Shown: positions 53,940 to 62,793 of the stretch, one piece after another
How positions within the stretch are numbered: position 1 is the first letter of the stretch
How the letters are laid out: each line of letters begins with the position of its first letter
Assembly: GCF_028863665.1 (NCBI RefSeq)
Contig: NZ_JARBFX010000005.1
Span: forward strand, 310,001-374,000
Direction: 5' to 3'
Length of the DNA stretch: 64,000 bases
Source: Aquabacter sediminis
GTDB lineage: Bacteria > Pseudomonadota > Alphaproteobacteria > Rhizobiales > Xanthobacteraceae
Translations under genes and position numbers: made by a program
Notes under the pieces: model-generated
Told to the model about the DNA's origin: nothing
Databases searched by the model: none
Seen by the model: only the letters and a program-made list of their open reading frames with translations

Positions 53940-55345
53940 GCCTCCTCGTCCGCAACGGCCATGTGGTCACCGTGGACGGCGCCCGTGCCGTCCATCCCCA
54001 CGGCTATGTCTGGTGCGAGGGCACCCGCATCCTGAGCGTCGGGGACATGTCCGACCTGCCCGAGGCGGCGCTGGGCGCGCGGGAGGTGATCGAGGCGGAG
54101 GGCTGCCTGGTGCTTCCCGGCCTCATCAACATGCACCAGCACCACTGGTACACACTCTTCAAGGGCCTGGCCGATGGCTATCTGCTGGAAGACTGGATCA
54201 CCGATTTCGTCTTCCCTTTGGTCCGGCACCTGGATGATGAAGCCATGGGCCTTGCCGCCCGGCTCGATGCCATGGAGATGCTGGCCACCGGCACCACCAC
54301 CTTCCTCAACCATTCCGTCACCACCACCAGCCCCTCCATGGTGGAGGCCATTCTGGGCGGCCCGAGCGAACTGGGCCTGCGGCAGGTGTTCGCCAAGGAA
54401 TTGCGCTGCCGCACGCCGGGCAATCCCAACCATCCGTTGAGCCTCGACCAGTCGCTTGCCGCCTTTCGCGACCTGCTCTCCACCTGGCATGGGGCGCAGG
54501 ACGGGCTGATCCGCATGGCCATGGTGGTGGAGGCCGCCGCCCATTGGATCTCCGCCGGCATGAGCACGGATGCCCTCGTGCGCGCAGGCCATGAGCTGGC
54601 GCGCGAGCAGGACCTGCGCATCTCCACCCACATCGCCGGTGGCACGCTCTCTTTGGACAAAGGCTTCCTGAAGCATCTGCGCGCCACGGGGCGCACGGAC
54701 GTGCAATATCTGATGGAACTGGGCGTCCTCGATCATCACTGGCTGCTCATCCACGGCATCCATGTGACCGACACGGACATCGCCCAGATGGCGCATGTGG
54801 GCGCACATTTCGTCTATACGCCCAGTTCCGAGGCCATGCGCGGCGGCGGCATCGCGCCCTTCGCCAAGGCGCGGGCGGCGGGGGTGAACACGGCGCTGGG
54901 CACGGACGGGCCCATGGTGGACTATTCCGTCGACATGATCGAGCAGATGAAGGTGTGCACGCTCATGCAGCATGTGCGGCACCTGGACCCCACCCTCATG
55001 CCGGTGGAACGCACGCTGGAAATGGCCACCATCAACGGCGCCCGCGCGCTCGGCCTGGAGGCGGAACTGGGTTCGCTGGAGGCGGGCAAGCGCGCGGACA
55101 TCGCCATCTTCGACATGCGCCGGCCCCATGTGGGCACGCTGAACCGTCCCCTGTCCACCTTCGTCTCCGCTGGCCATGGCTCGGATGCCAAGGCGGTAGT
55201 GGTGAACGGGCAGGTGGCGTACCGGGACGGCGCGTTCCGCGCCGGTCCCGGCTATGGCGCCGTGGTGGAGGAGGCGGAGCGCACCGCCGCCCGCATCGCC
55301 ACCGCCGCCGGCCATGACACCCGCTTCACGCCGCTCTGGCGGTGA
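53936..55345 (+). CDS. Amidohydrolase, cytosine-deaminase/TrzA-AtzA superfamily
   Basis: 469 aa with a metal-dependent hydrolase barrel. HQH in NMHQHHWYTLF, His in STHIAGG, His in LLIHGIHV, and Asp in LGTDGPM are the expected metal/catalytic positions. The usual HxxE of deaminases is HIAG here, so the catalytic Glu seems to be missing. Relatives remove amino or chloro groups from nucleobases, triazines or ammeline-like rings. GTG at 53936 overlaps the RidA stop. The substrate is unknown; an imported N-heterocycle is the working idea. Confidence 0.85.
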   Translation: MSLLVRNGHVVTVDGARAVHPHGYVWCEGTRILSVGDMSDLPEAALGAREVIEAEGCLVLPGLINMHQHHWYTLFKGLADGYLLEDWITDFVFPLVRHLDDEAMGLAARLDAMEMLATGTTTFLNHSVTTTSPSMVEAILGGPSELGLRQVFAKELRCRTPGNPNHPLSLDQSLAAFRDLLSTWHGAQDGLIRMAMVVEAAAHWISAGMSTDALVRAGHELAREQDLRISTHIAGGTLSLDKGFLKHLRATGRTDVQYLMELGVLDHHWLLIHGIHVTDTDIAQMAHVGAHFVYTPSSEAMRGGGIAPFAKARAAGVNTALGTDGPMVDYSVDMIEQMKVCTLMQHVRHLDPTLMPVERTLEMATINGARALGLEAELGSLEAGKRADIAIFDMRRPHVGTLNRPLSTFVSAGHGSDAKAVVVNGQVAYRDGAFRAGPGYGAVVEEAERTAARIATAAGHDTRFTPLWR

Positions 55346-55348
55346 GGC

Positions 55349-56245
55349 TCATTCCCCCTTGAGGAAGGGCACCAGGGCGGCCAGCAATTCGGCCGGCCGC
55401 TCCTCGGGCACATAATGCCCGCATTGGGGGATGACCACGGAGGCGAGGGTCGTGGTCGCCGGTTCGAGGGCCTTCACCATGGCGCCGCCGATTCCGTAAT
55501 CCCCGCCAATGGCCAGCACCGGCATGGGCAAGGGCGTGCGGCCGCTTTCCTCGTTCTGCGCCGCGCTCTCGAAGATGGCGCGGTAATAGTCGAGCCCCGC
55601 GATCCAGCGGCCGGGGGCGGAATAAGCGGCCACATAGGCCTCGATCACCTCCGGCTCGAACGTGGCCTTGAAGTTGACCGGCTTTGTCTCGAACAGCCAG
55701 GTCAGCAGATCGCGCTCGCGGCCCACCACCAGGCGTTCGGCGAGCCCCGGCACGAAGTTGAACGGAAAGTGCCAGACCTTGTGCGCGGTCACGGGATTGA
55801 ACCCATAGGCCTCGTGCGGGGTGAGGCCGGGAATGGCCGCGTCCATCAAGGCGAGGCGTGTCACGCGCTGAGGATAGCGGGCGGCATAGGCATAGCCGAT
55901 CCAGGCGCCGATATCGTGCCCCACCAGCAGCACCTTGTCCGCGCCGATGGCATCGAGCAGGGCATCCACATAGCCCGCCATGGCGGCGGTGTCGCCGCCC
56001 TTCCGGGAGGCCTCGCTGGTGCCGAGATTGGGCGGGTCGAAAGCCAGCACGCGGAAGTCCCGCGCCAGCGTTGGCAGCACCTTGCGCCAGGCCAGGAGGC
56101 TTTGCGGCCACCCGGCCATCAGCACCACCAGCGGCCCGGCGCCGCCTTCCACCGCGTCGAGCGTGATGCCGTCGGCGATGATCTTGCGGGCGGAAAATCC
56201 TGGCCCGAAGCCGGGGGCGGGGAGGGGAGCGGGATGAGTGGTCAT
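55349..56245 (-). CDS. Alpha/beta hydrolase (epoxide hydrolase/dehalogenase-like)
   Basis: 298 aa. The nucleophile elbow VGHDIGAWIGY has Asp, as in epoxide hydrolases and haloalkane or haloacetate dehalogenases, and the oxyanion loop is MAGWPQSLLAWRKVLP. The catalytic His is in PQCGHYVPEERPAEL. The Trp that usually follows the Asp in dehalogenases is Ile here, so an epoxide or ester substrate is more likely. Convergent with the amidohydrolase gene; the stops are three bases apart. Confidence 0.8.
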   Translation of the reverse strand: MTTHPAPLPAPGFGPGFSARKIIADGITLDAVEGGAGPLVVLMAGWPQSLLAWRKVLPTLARDFRVLAFDPPNLGTSEASRKGGDTAAMAGYVDALLDAIGADKVLLVGHDIGAWIGYAYAARYPQRVTRLALMDAAIPGLTPHEAYGFNPVTAHKVWHFPFNFVPGLAERLVVGRERDLLTWLFETKPVNFKATFEPEVIEAYVAAYSAPGRWIAGLDYYRAIFESAAQNEESGRTPLPMPVLAIGGDYGIGGAMVKALEPATTTLASVVIPQCGHYVPEERPAELLAALVPFLKGE

Positions 56246-56391
56246 GGCGTCACCGCTGGGGAAGAAGGTGGCGCCCGCGAGATGGGCGCGGCCTTGGCGA
56301 TGGGACGAGAGCCGCGCACGGCGGCCCTGCGGAGGAGGGACGCCCTTTCTATCATCATCGCCGCGCCGCGCTCTTCACGCCTGCGTTCCCC

Positions 56392-56427
56392 AACGAAAGA
56401 AGCCCGCGGCCGGGGAAGGCCGCGGGC
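56392..56427 (-). terminator. Rho-independent terminator after the mvaA operon
   Basis: GCCCGCGGCC (56402-56411) and GGCCGCGGGC (56418-56427) form a perfect 10-bp stem around ggggaa. On the minus strand TTCTTTCGTT follows at once. It lies 43 bases past the stop of the Liv-type binding protein. Confidence 0.75.
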
Positions 56428-56469
56428 ATCGACTCGTGCGCAGGAGTCAGGCGAACCCGACTTAAAGCC

Positions 56470-57696
56470 TCACTTCTTGGCGGCGACCATGGGGCAGTTG
56501 CCCTCGGCCAGCGGACGGAAGGCCTCCTTGGCGGGGATGGTCTCGATGAGATTGTAATAGTCCCACGGGCCCTTGGATTCGGCGGGGGTCTTCACCTGGA
56601 AGAGGTACATGTTGTGGATGTGCCGGCCATCGGCACGCACCTCGCCCTTGCCGAACAGCGGATCGTCGGAGGGCATCTCCTTCATCTTGGCCACCACCGT
56701 CTGGCCGTCGGTGGAATTGGCGGCGGCGGCGGCGCGCAAATAGTGGAGCGCGCCGGAATAGACGCCCGCCTGGTTGGCGGTGGGGCGGCGGCCGTTCATC
56801 TGCGCCGCGAAGCGGTCGGCGAAGGCGCGGGTGCCGTCATTCATGTTCCAGTAGAAGCCTTCGGTCAGGAACAGGCCCTTGGCCGTGGCAAGGCCAACCG
56901 AATGCACGTCGGTGAGCTGCATCAGCAAGGCGGCAAGGCTCTGCCCGCCGGAGGTGAGGCCGAACTCGGAGGCCTGCTTCACCGAATTGATGGTGTCGCC
57001 CACCGCATTGGCCAGCGCCACCACCTTGGCGCCGCTCGCCTGCGCCTGCACCAGGAAGGAGGAGAAGTCCGAGGTATTGGTGGGGTGGCGGACCTGCCCC
57101 AGCACCTTGCCGCCTTCCGCCTTCACCACCGCCATGGCGTCGGCCTCCAGCGCATGGCCGAAGGCATAGTCGGCGGTGATGAAGAACCAGGTGTCCTTCT
57201 TCTGCTTCAGCAGCGCCAAAGCGGTGCCATGGGCCAGCGCCCAGGTGTCATAGGTCCAGTGGACGGTGTTGGGCGAGCACTTCTCGCCGGTCAGCAGCGC
57301 CGTGCCGGGGCCTGAGGCGATGAACGCCACCTTCGAGCCGCGCACCGCTTCCTGCACCGCCAGCGCGACGGAGGAAAAGGGCACGTCCAGGATGGCATCC
57401 ACCTGGCCCTCGGAGACCCATTTGCGGGCGGTGGCCGAGCCGATGTCCGGCTTGTTCTGGTGATCCTGCGAGATCACCTCCACGTCGAGGCCGGGCTTTT
57501 CCTTCTTGAAGTCCTCGGCGGCGAGGCGCGCCGCCACCACCGAGCCCATGCCCGTGGAATCGGAGGCAAAGCCCGACAGGTCGGTGAGCACGCCGAGGCG
57601 GATCTTGTTGTTGGGGATCTCCGCTCCCGCCGGCGCGGCGGCAGCGGCGAGGAGGGCGGCGCCCGCGGCGAGCGCGAGCGTGGTCTTCCTGAGCAT
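56470..57696 (-). CDS. Liv-type ABC substrate-binding protein, orphan, downstream of mvaA
   Basis: 408 aa. A Sec signal peptide (to about residue 25, AGAEI) and LRLGVLTDLSGFASDSTGMGS-like opening of the Peripla_BP_6 (LivK) fold are clear, followed by KPDIGSATARKWVSEGQVDAI and FITADYAFGHALEADA. No permease or ATPase gene is adjacent. It sits 42 bases downstream of mvaA in one leftward operon. A ligand tied to HMG-CoA or mevalonate metabolism is inferred. Confidence 0.88.
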   Translation of the reverse strand: MLRKTTLALAAGAALLAAAAAPAGAEIPNNKIRLGVLTDLSGFASDSTGMGSVVAARLAAEDFKKEKPGLDVEVISQDHQNKPDIGSATARKWVSEGQVDAILDVPFSSVALAVQEAVRGSKVAFIASGPGTALLTGEKCSPNTVHWTYDTWALAHGTALALLKQKKDTWFFITADYAFGHALEADAMAVVKAEGGKVLGQVRHPTNTSDFSSFLVQAQASGAKVVALANAVGDTINSVKQASEFGLTSGGQSLAALLMQLTDVHSVGLATAKGLFLTEGFYWNMNDGTRAFADRFAAQMNGRRPTANQAGVYSGALHYLRAAAAANSTDGQTVVAKMKEMPSDDPLFGKGEVRADGRHIHNMYLFQVKTPAESKGPWDYYNLIETIPAKEAFRPLAEGNCPMVAAKK

Positions 57697-57738
57697 GGTC
57701 TTCTCCCTTACGTGTTCTTGTTGACGGTTTCGCGCGGC

Positions 57739-59022
57739 TCAGGCGCCGCGCACTTCCTTGAGCACTTTCTCGGCCACGTCCATGCGCACGCTCGCGCGCT
57801 CCACCAGTATGCGGGCGACGGTGTCGATCTCCTCGCCCACGGCCCCCGCCATCATGGCGATGTTCTGGGCGTGGAGCGCCATGTGGCCCTTCTGGATGCC
57901 GGTAGTGGCCAGCGCTTTGAGCGCCGAGAAATTCTGCGCGAGACCCACTGCCGCGATGATGCGGGCAAGGCGCTCGGCGGTGGTGACGCCGAGAATGGCA
58001 AGGCTGGCGCGGGCCGTGGGGTGCACCTTGGTGGCCCCGCCGATGAGGCCCACCGCCAGCGGCAGCTCGATGGCGGCGGAGAGGTCGCCGTCCGCATTCA
58101 CCTCATAGGTGGTCAGCGAGGTGTAGCGGCCGGAACGGGCGGCATAGGCATGGGCGCCGGCTTCCACCGCGCGGGTGTCGTTGCCGGTGGCCAGCACCAC
58201 GGCGGAAATGCCGTTCATGATGCCCTTGTTATGAGTGGCGGCGCGATAGGGATCGGCGGCGGCGAACTGGTAGGCGCTGATGATGCCGTCGCGCACCTCT
58301 TCCCCGCCAATGTCGGCGGTCCGCCACACCGCATGGGCGCGGGCAAGGCGCCGGTCGGCGAGGTTGGAGAGGATGCGCAGATAGACCTTGCCGCGCGCCC
58401 AACTCGCAATGGCGGGGGCGAGTTTTTCGGCCATGGTGTTCACCGCATTGGCGCCCATGGCGTCGCGGGTGTCCACGATGAGGTGCGTCACCACCATGGT
58501 GCCCGTGGGGGTGTCGAGCAGGCGCACCTCCAGGTCGCGGAAGCCGCCGCCCAGATTGACCAGGACGGGGTCGCAGGCATCGCACGCGGCCTTGATCTCC
58601 TCGCGCTTCTCCAGGATGCGCAGCCGCGCCGCATGGGGGTCCTTCACGTCCACCGCCTGGACCTGGGCGATCATGAGATTGCCGGAGACGGAGGTGGCAA
58701 AGCCGGTCTCGTAATTCTGCCGGGCGGCATTGCACACAGCGGCCACCACGGAGGATTCCTCGGTGGCCATGGGGATGAGCACGTCCTCCCCGTCCACCTT
58801 CATGTTGGTGGCGACCCCCACCGGCACGTTCATGGTGCCGATCACATTCTCGATCAGCTTGTCGGCCAGCACCGGGTCCAGATTGCCCATATTGTCCAGG
58901 TGCGCCACCTGGGCGTCGGAAAGGCCGGCGAAGGCGGCCACCAGATCGAGCCGCTCGCGGGGGGACTTCTTGTGGAAACCGGCGATGCGGGAGGAGCGGT
59001 TGGAGCCGGTGGCGGACGTCAT
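57739..59022 (-). CDS. mvaA: Hydroxymethylglutaryl-CoA reductase, class II
   Basis: 427 aa of the class II (degradative, NAD-using) type. It has RIAGFHKKSPRERLDLVAAFAGLS, NVIGTMNVPVGVATN, the catalytic Glu in PMATEESSVVAAV, Lys in THNKGIMNG, Asp in LATGNDTRA, and His in QKGHMALHAQNIA. It interconverts mevalonate and HMG-CoA. No HMG-CoA synthase or lyase gene is in the window. The ATG at 59022 has AAGGAAGG before it. Confidence 0.92.
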   Translation of the reverse strand: MTSATGSNRSSRIAGFHKKSPRERLDLVAAFAGLSDAQVAHLDNMGNLDPVLADKLIENVIGTMNVPVGVATNMKVDGEDVLIPMATEESSVVAAVCNAARQNYETGFATSVSGNLMIAQVQAVDVKDPHAARLRILEKREEIKAACDACDPVLVNLGGGFRDLEVRLLDTPTGTMVVTHLIVDTRDAMGANAVNTMAEKLAPAIASWARGKVYLRILSNLADRRLARAHAVWRTADIGGEEVRDGIISAYQFAAADPYRAATHNKGIMNGISAVVLATGNDTRAVEAGAHAYAARSGRYTSLTTYEVNADGDLSAAIELPLAVGLIGGATKVHPTARASLAILGVTTAERLARIIAAVGLAQNFSALKALATTGIQKGHMALHAQNIAMMAGAVGEEIDTVARILVERASVRMDVAEKVLKEVRGA

Positions 59023-59184
59023 TCTGGGCCTTCCTTGTGATCCGTGCGGGCGCAGGGCGGCGGACATGAGGGCGCGCGACAACACGGTGCGCGCCGGAGG
59101 CGGCGCGTCGCGAGCGTTTCATCCCTGATCCTTGTCCGGCCGCTCCAGGGCGACCCGTTGCCGCGACTTTCCGCTGACCCCGCC

Positions 59185-59248
59185 GGTACGGCAAGGAACA
59201 CTTTGCGTCGGAAACGCCGACGCCGTACCCTTCAGATCATGGGTACGG
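59185..59248. promoter_or_regulatory. Candidate MocR binding sites in the mvaA/mocR gap
   Basis: GGTACGG occurs at 59185-59191 and 59242-59248, with the reverse CCGTACC at 59223-59229. CCGTACCC (59223-59230) and GGGTACGG (59241-59248) are exact 8-base arms flanking the MocR start codon. MocR proteins bind direct and inverted half-sites of this kind, so one protein may regulate itself and divergent mvaA. Confidence 0.6.
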
Positions 59249-60696
59249 TTGCCGAGACAGACGCACAGACTGCAGAGGCGCCCTCGCGGGTGGGTGCCAT
59301 CGTGCGCGCGCTCACCGAGCGCATCGACCGGGGCCAGATGCGCCCCGGGGAGCGCCTGCCCTCCATCCGCTCCGCCTTCTCGGCCTTTGGCGTGTCGCGC
59401 AACACGCTTGTTGAGGCCTATGAAAGGCTTGCCGCATCAGGCCGCATCGAGGCCCGCCCCGGCTCCGGCTTCTATGTGCTGGGCACCCCGCGCCCGGCCC
59501 CCGCCGTGCCCACCCGCCCCGCGGTGGTGGAGGCGGTGGACAGCGTCTGGCTGCTGCGCGAGCAGCTGGAGCAGCACTATGATGTGCGCGTGGGCGATGG
59601 CCGCCCGCCGCCCTCCTGGATGGAGGGCTCGGAGGTCGGGCGGTATCTAAAACCCATCAACCGTCCCGGCAGCCGTCCCTTTCCGGCAAGCTATGGCAGC
59701 CCGTTCGGCTTTCCTTTGCTGCGCGAGGCCATTGCCGCGCTGCTGGCGGAGCGGGCGATCGCGGGCGATCCCGCCCAGGTGCTGATCACCCAGGGCGCCA
59801 ACCACGCCCTCGACCTCATCATCCGCACACTGGTGGAGCCCGACGACGCCGTGCTCGTGGACAGCCCCGGCTATTATCCGCTCTTCGGCAAGCTGCGCCT
59901 CGCCAAGGCCCGCATGATCGGCGTGCCCCGCACACCCGAAGGCCCGGATGTGGGGGCGCTGGAGCAGGCCATCGTGGAAAGCGGGGCGAAACTCTTCTTT
60001 ACGCAGTCCCTGGCCCACAATCCCACCGGCTGCTCGCTCACCCCCGCCAGTGCCTTCCGGGTGCTCCAGGTGGCGGCGCGCCATGATGTGGTGATCGTGG
60101 AGAGCGATCCTTTCGCCGACATCCTGCCCGCCGCCCGCCCGCGCCTGGCCGCCCTCGACCAGCTGGAGCGGGTGATCTATGTGGGCACGCTGGCGAAAAC
60201 CCTCTCGGCCAGCCTGCGCTGCGGCTATGTGGTGGCCGCGCCCCGGCTCATCGAGCGGCTCGGCGCGCTCAAGATGGTCACCTCGGTGAACAGCTCCGGC
60301 TATGTGGAGCGCATCGTCCACGACCTCATCACGTCCGGCCAGTATCGCCGCCATCTCAAGCGCCTGCGCTGGCGGGTGGATGCCGCCACCGCCGCCGCCC
60401 AGGCGACCTTGGGCCGGCTGGGCCTGCCCATGTTCGGCCCGCCGGGCGGGGGCTTCTATCTGTGGTGCGAACTGCCGGATGGGCTCGATGACGCCGCGCT
60501 GTCCCGCGCGGCGGCCAAGCGCGGCATTCTTCTGGCGCCCGGCGCGGTGTTTCATCCCCAAGGAGGCGCTCATCAAGTGGGTGCCCATCAAGGCGGCGCC
60601 CACCGGCCGGCCATGCGCATCAATGTGGCCTATGCGGACGATCCCCGCTTCGAGCGCTTCATGGCCGAGCATCTGCCGGTGGAGCACGGCGGATGA
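59239..60696 (+). CDS. MocR-type regulator: GntR HTH fused to an aminotransferase domain
   Basis: 485 aa. A GntR HTH (RGQMRPGERLPSIRSAFSAFGVSRNTLVEAYERLAASG, residues 30-80) is joined to a fold-type I aminotransferase domain with AHNPTGCSLTPAS and the PLP Lys320 in GTLAKTLSASLRCGY. Near the C terminus a short GAHQ-type repeat (about residues 450-465) is an insert. ATG at 59239 is chosen over the long upstream frame. It is divergent from mvaA; the effector is a PLP adduct of an amine or amino acid. Confidence 0.87.
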   Translation: MGTVAETDAQTAEAPSRVGAIVRALTERIDRGQMRPGERLPSIRSAFSAFGVSRNTLVEAYERLAASGRIEARPGSGFYVLGTPRPAPAVPTRPAVVEAVDSVWLLREQLEQHYDVRVGDGRPPPSWMEGSEVGRYLKPINRPGSRPFPASYGSPFGFPLLREAIAALLAERAIAGDPAQVLITQGANHALDLIIRTLVEPDDAVLVDSPGYYPLFGKLRLAKARMIGVPRTPEGPDVGALEQAIVESGAKLFFTQSLAHNPTGCSLTPASAFRVLQVAARHDVVIVESDPFADILPAARPRLAALDQLERVIYVGTLAKTLSASLRCGYVVAAPRLIERLGALKMVTSVNSSGYVERIVHDLITSGQYRRHLKRLRWRVDAATAAAQATLGRLGLPMFGPPGGGFYLWCELPDGLDDAALSRAAAKRGILLAPGAVFHPQGGAHQVGAHQGGAHRPAMRINVAYADDPRFERFMAEHLPVEHGG

Positions 60697-60735
60697 CACC
60701 CGCTCCGGGCTGGCCCGGGATGCGCGGGACACGCT

Positions 60736-61530
60736 ATGGATGGCAGGGTGACGACATCTGGTGACGGACCATTGTCCAGAGGGCAGAACAAGGAAGCCGC
60801 CACGGCGCGGCCCGCCGGCCGGGAAGCCCGGCTCTCCCGGCGCATCCCCTTCGCGCGCCAGGTGGCGGACCGGCTGCGGGACCGCATCATCCGCGGCGAA
60901 CTGCCTCCCGGCGGGCGCATCGTGGAACGCAGCCTGTGCGAGGCCATGGCGGTGTCGCGGACGCCTTTGCGGGAAGCCCTGAAGCTCTTGGAAGCGGAAG
61001 GGCTGGTGGAGATTTCCCAGAACAAGGGCGCGCGGATCATGTCGTTTACGCCGGCCGAGGCCTCGAACCTGTTCGAGGTCATTGCCGGGTTGGAGAGCCT
61101 CGCGGCCGAGCTGGCGGTGACGCGCATGGCGCCCGCCGATCTCGCCGAGCTGGACGACCTGCACGCGCGCATGCTCGACCATTACCAGCGGCAGGAAAAA
61201 GACCCCTATTTCGCCCTCAACAGCGCCATCCATGACGCGGTGGTGCGCCTGTCGGCCAATCCCATCCTCATCTCCACCCATGCGAGCTTGATGCTGCGCG
61301 CCCGGCGGGGGCGCTACATGGCCATCATCGATCCCGAACGGTGGGCAGAGTCCGTGGGTGAGCACGAGGCGCTCATGTCGGCCCTTCACGCCCGCGATGG
61401 CCTCACCGCCGGCCGCGTGTGGCGGCGCCACCTGATGCGCACGGGCGAGACGGTGTGCGCGGTGCTCGCCGCCGTGGTGCAGGACGAGGCAGCGGATCAG
61501 GCGGAAGCCGAGGTATCCGACGCTGAGTGA
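60736..61530 (+). CDS. GntR-family regulator with FCD domain
   Basis: 264 aa. A GntR HTH (FARQVADRLRDRIIRGELPPGGRIVERSLCEAMAVSRTPLREALKLLEAEGLV) is followed by an FCD effector domain with conserved Asp and His positions (HARMLDHYQRQEKDPYFALNSAIHDAV). The basic N terminus of 35 residues is extra. It precedes the polar amino-acid ABC genes in the same direction and probably controls them. Confidence 0.85.
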   Translation: MDGRVTTSGDGPLSRGQNKEAATARPAGREARLSRRIPFARQVADRLRDRIIRGELPPGGRIVERSLCEAMAVSRTPLREALKLLEAEGLVEISQNKGARIMSFTPAEASNLFEVIAGLESLAAELAVTRMAPADLAELDDLHARMLDHYQRQEKDPYFALNSAIHDAVVRLSANPILISTHASLMLRARRGRYMAIIDPERWAESVGEHEALMSALHARDGLTAGRVWRRHLMRTGETVCAVLAAVVQDEAADQAEAEVSDAE

Positions 61531-61859
61531 CAGCGCATCTGCACAAATAACAGGCGTCTTTGAGCTCTTTCAGGCGCGCTCGATGATCGGCGCGTGGCGA
61601 AGCTGGCTTGTGCGACGTCTGACTTAAGCCGTGGCGCAGGGGCGGAATTTTCGCGCGAATGGAAGTTTTGAGGGCGCGCGGTGTGCGGCACCGGCGCGTG
61701 CATTGGCGCGCCCTTGGGCGTGTTGCTGCCTAATCAATTGGCAGGTGCGACCTGGCCAATAAGGACTAACTTGCTGTATATATTGAATTAAATCAGATGG
61801 CATGCAATCTGATCAGAGGTTTAGCCGCCCTTCGGGGTCTTCAGGAAAGTGAGAGCCGC
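61531..61859. promoter_or_regulatory. Promoter region of the amino-acid ABC operon with an inverted repeat
   Basis: No gene is supported here. The segment 61735-61815 is unusually AT-rich (tgctgtatatattgaattaaat) and reads as a promoter. ATCAGAT (61792-61798) and ATCTGAT (61807-61813) are exact 7-base arms with an eight-base spacer. This is a likely operator for the GntR protein encoded just upstream (inference). Confidence 0.55.
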
Positions 61860-62735
61860 ATGTTCTTCCCCCGTTCCGGGACCCCCGTTTCCCGCCGCCG
61901 TCTTTTCCAGCTGTCCGGCCTTCTCCTGGCCGCCGCCACATTCCTGCCGGGCGCGCTGACGCCCGCCAAGGCGGGGCCGCTGACCCTTGAGGACATCAAG
62001 AAGGCGGGCGTCGTCCGCGTGGGTGTGGAGGCCGCCTACCGGCCCTTCACCTTCCGCGACAAAGGCGAGATCGTCGGCTACGACGTGGACTTGGCGAAGC
62101 AGATCTTCGCCCCGCTGGGCGTGAAGGTGGAGTTCATCGACACCGCCTGGGCCGGCGTCATCCCCGCCCTCTATGCCGGCAATTTCGATGTGATCATGAC
62201 CTCGCTCACCTACACCAAGGAGCGCGTGGCCAAGGTCGGCTATTCCATCCCCTATACTGAGGCGACGCAGGAAATGCTTATCCGCGCCTCGGACGCCAGC
62301 ACCATCAAGAACCTGGACGGCATGGCCGGCAAGATCCTGGGCGTGAAGCTTGGCTCGGCCGGCGATACGATGAAGACCAAGCTGGAAGAGAAGCTGAAAG
62401 CCGACACCGGCAAGGGCTTCTCCGAAGTGAAGACCTATGACGACCACCCCGCCGCCTATCTGGCGCTGGCCCAGGGCTCCGTGGACGGCGTCATCAACTC
62501 GCTGGCCACCCTCACCCAGGTGGTTAAGGACGCCCCCGGCAAGTACGTCATCGTGCGCGACATTGGTCCGCGCAACTGGGCGGGCATCGGCACCCGCAAG
62601 GAAGACACCCAGCTCATCGACTTCCTGAACGAACGGATCACCGCACTCAAGGCCAATGGCGAGATCTACAAGCTGCAGGAAAAGTGGTTCGGGACGCAGA
62701 TGAAGCTCTCCGACAAGATCCCCGACTTCTCCTGA
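61860..62735 (+). CDS. Amino-acid ABC transporter substrate-binding protein (SBP_bac_3)
   Basis: 291 aa. A Tat-like signal (SRRRLFQLSGLLLAAA) ends near PAKAGP. The fold opens VVRVGVEAAYRPFTFRDKGEIVGYDVDLAKQIF and continues with FDVIMTSLTYTKERVAKVGYS, as in polar amino-acid binding proteins. The start at 61860 places the signal peptide at the N terminus; 61797 is in frame but inside the operator. Confidence 0.9.
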   Translation: MFFPRSGTPVSRRRLFQLSGLLLAAATFLPGALTPAKAGPLTLEDIKKAGVVRVGVEAAYRPFTFRDKGEIVGYDVDLAKQIFAPLGVKVEFIDTAWAGVIPALYAGNFDVIMTSLTYTKERVAKVGYSIPYTEATQEMLIRASDASTIKNLDGMAGKILGVKLGSAGDTMKTKLEEKLKADTGKGFSEVKTYDDHPAAYLALAQGSVDGVINSLATLTQVVKDAPGKYVIVRDIGPRNWAGIGTRKEDTQLIDFLNERITALKANGEIYKLQEKWFGTQMKLSDKIPDFS

Positions 62736-62793
62736 CCCTTGCTGATCGGGACGGGCACCGCGCCCGTCCCCGCCGCCCCCGTGACGCGGATGG

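Noticed and set aside
61797-61859. Earlier in-frame ATG for the amino-acid binding protein
   Set aside because: It lies inside the inverted repeat and would place 21 residues before the signal peptide.
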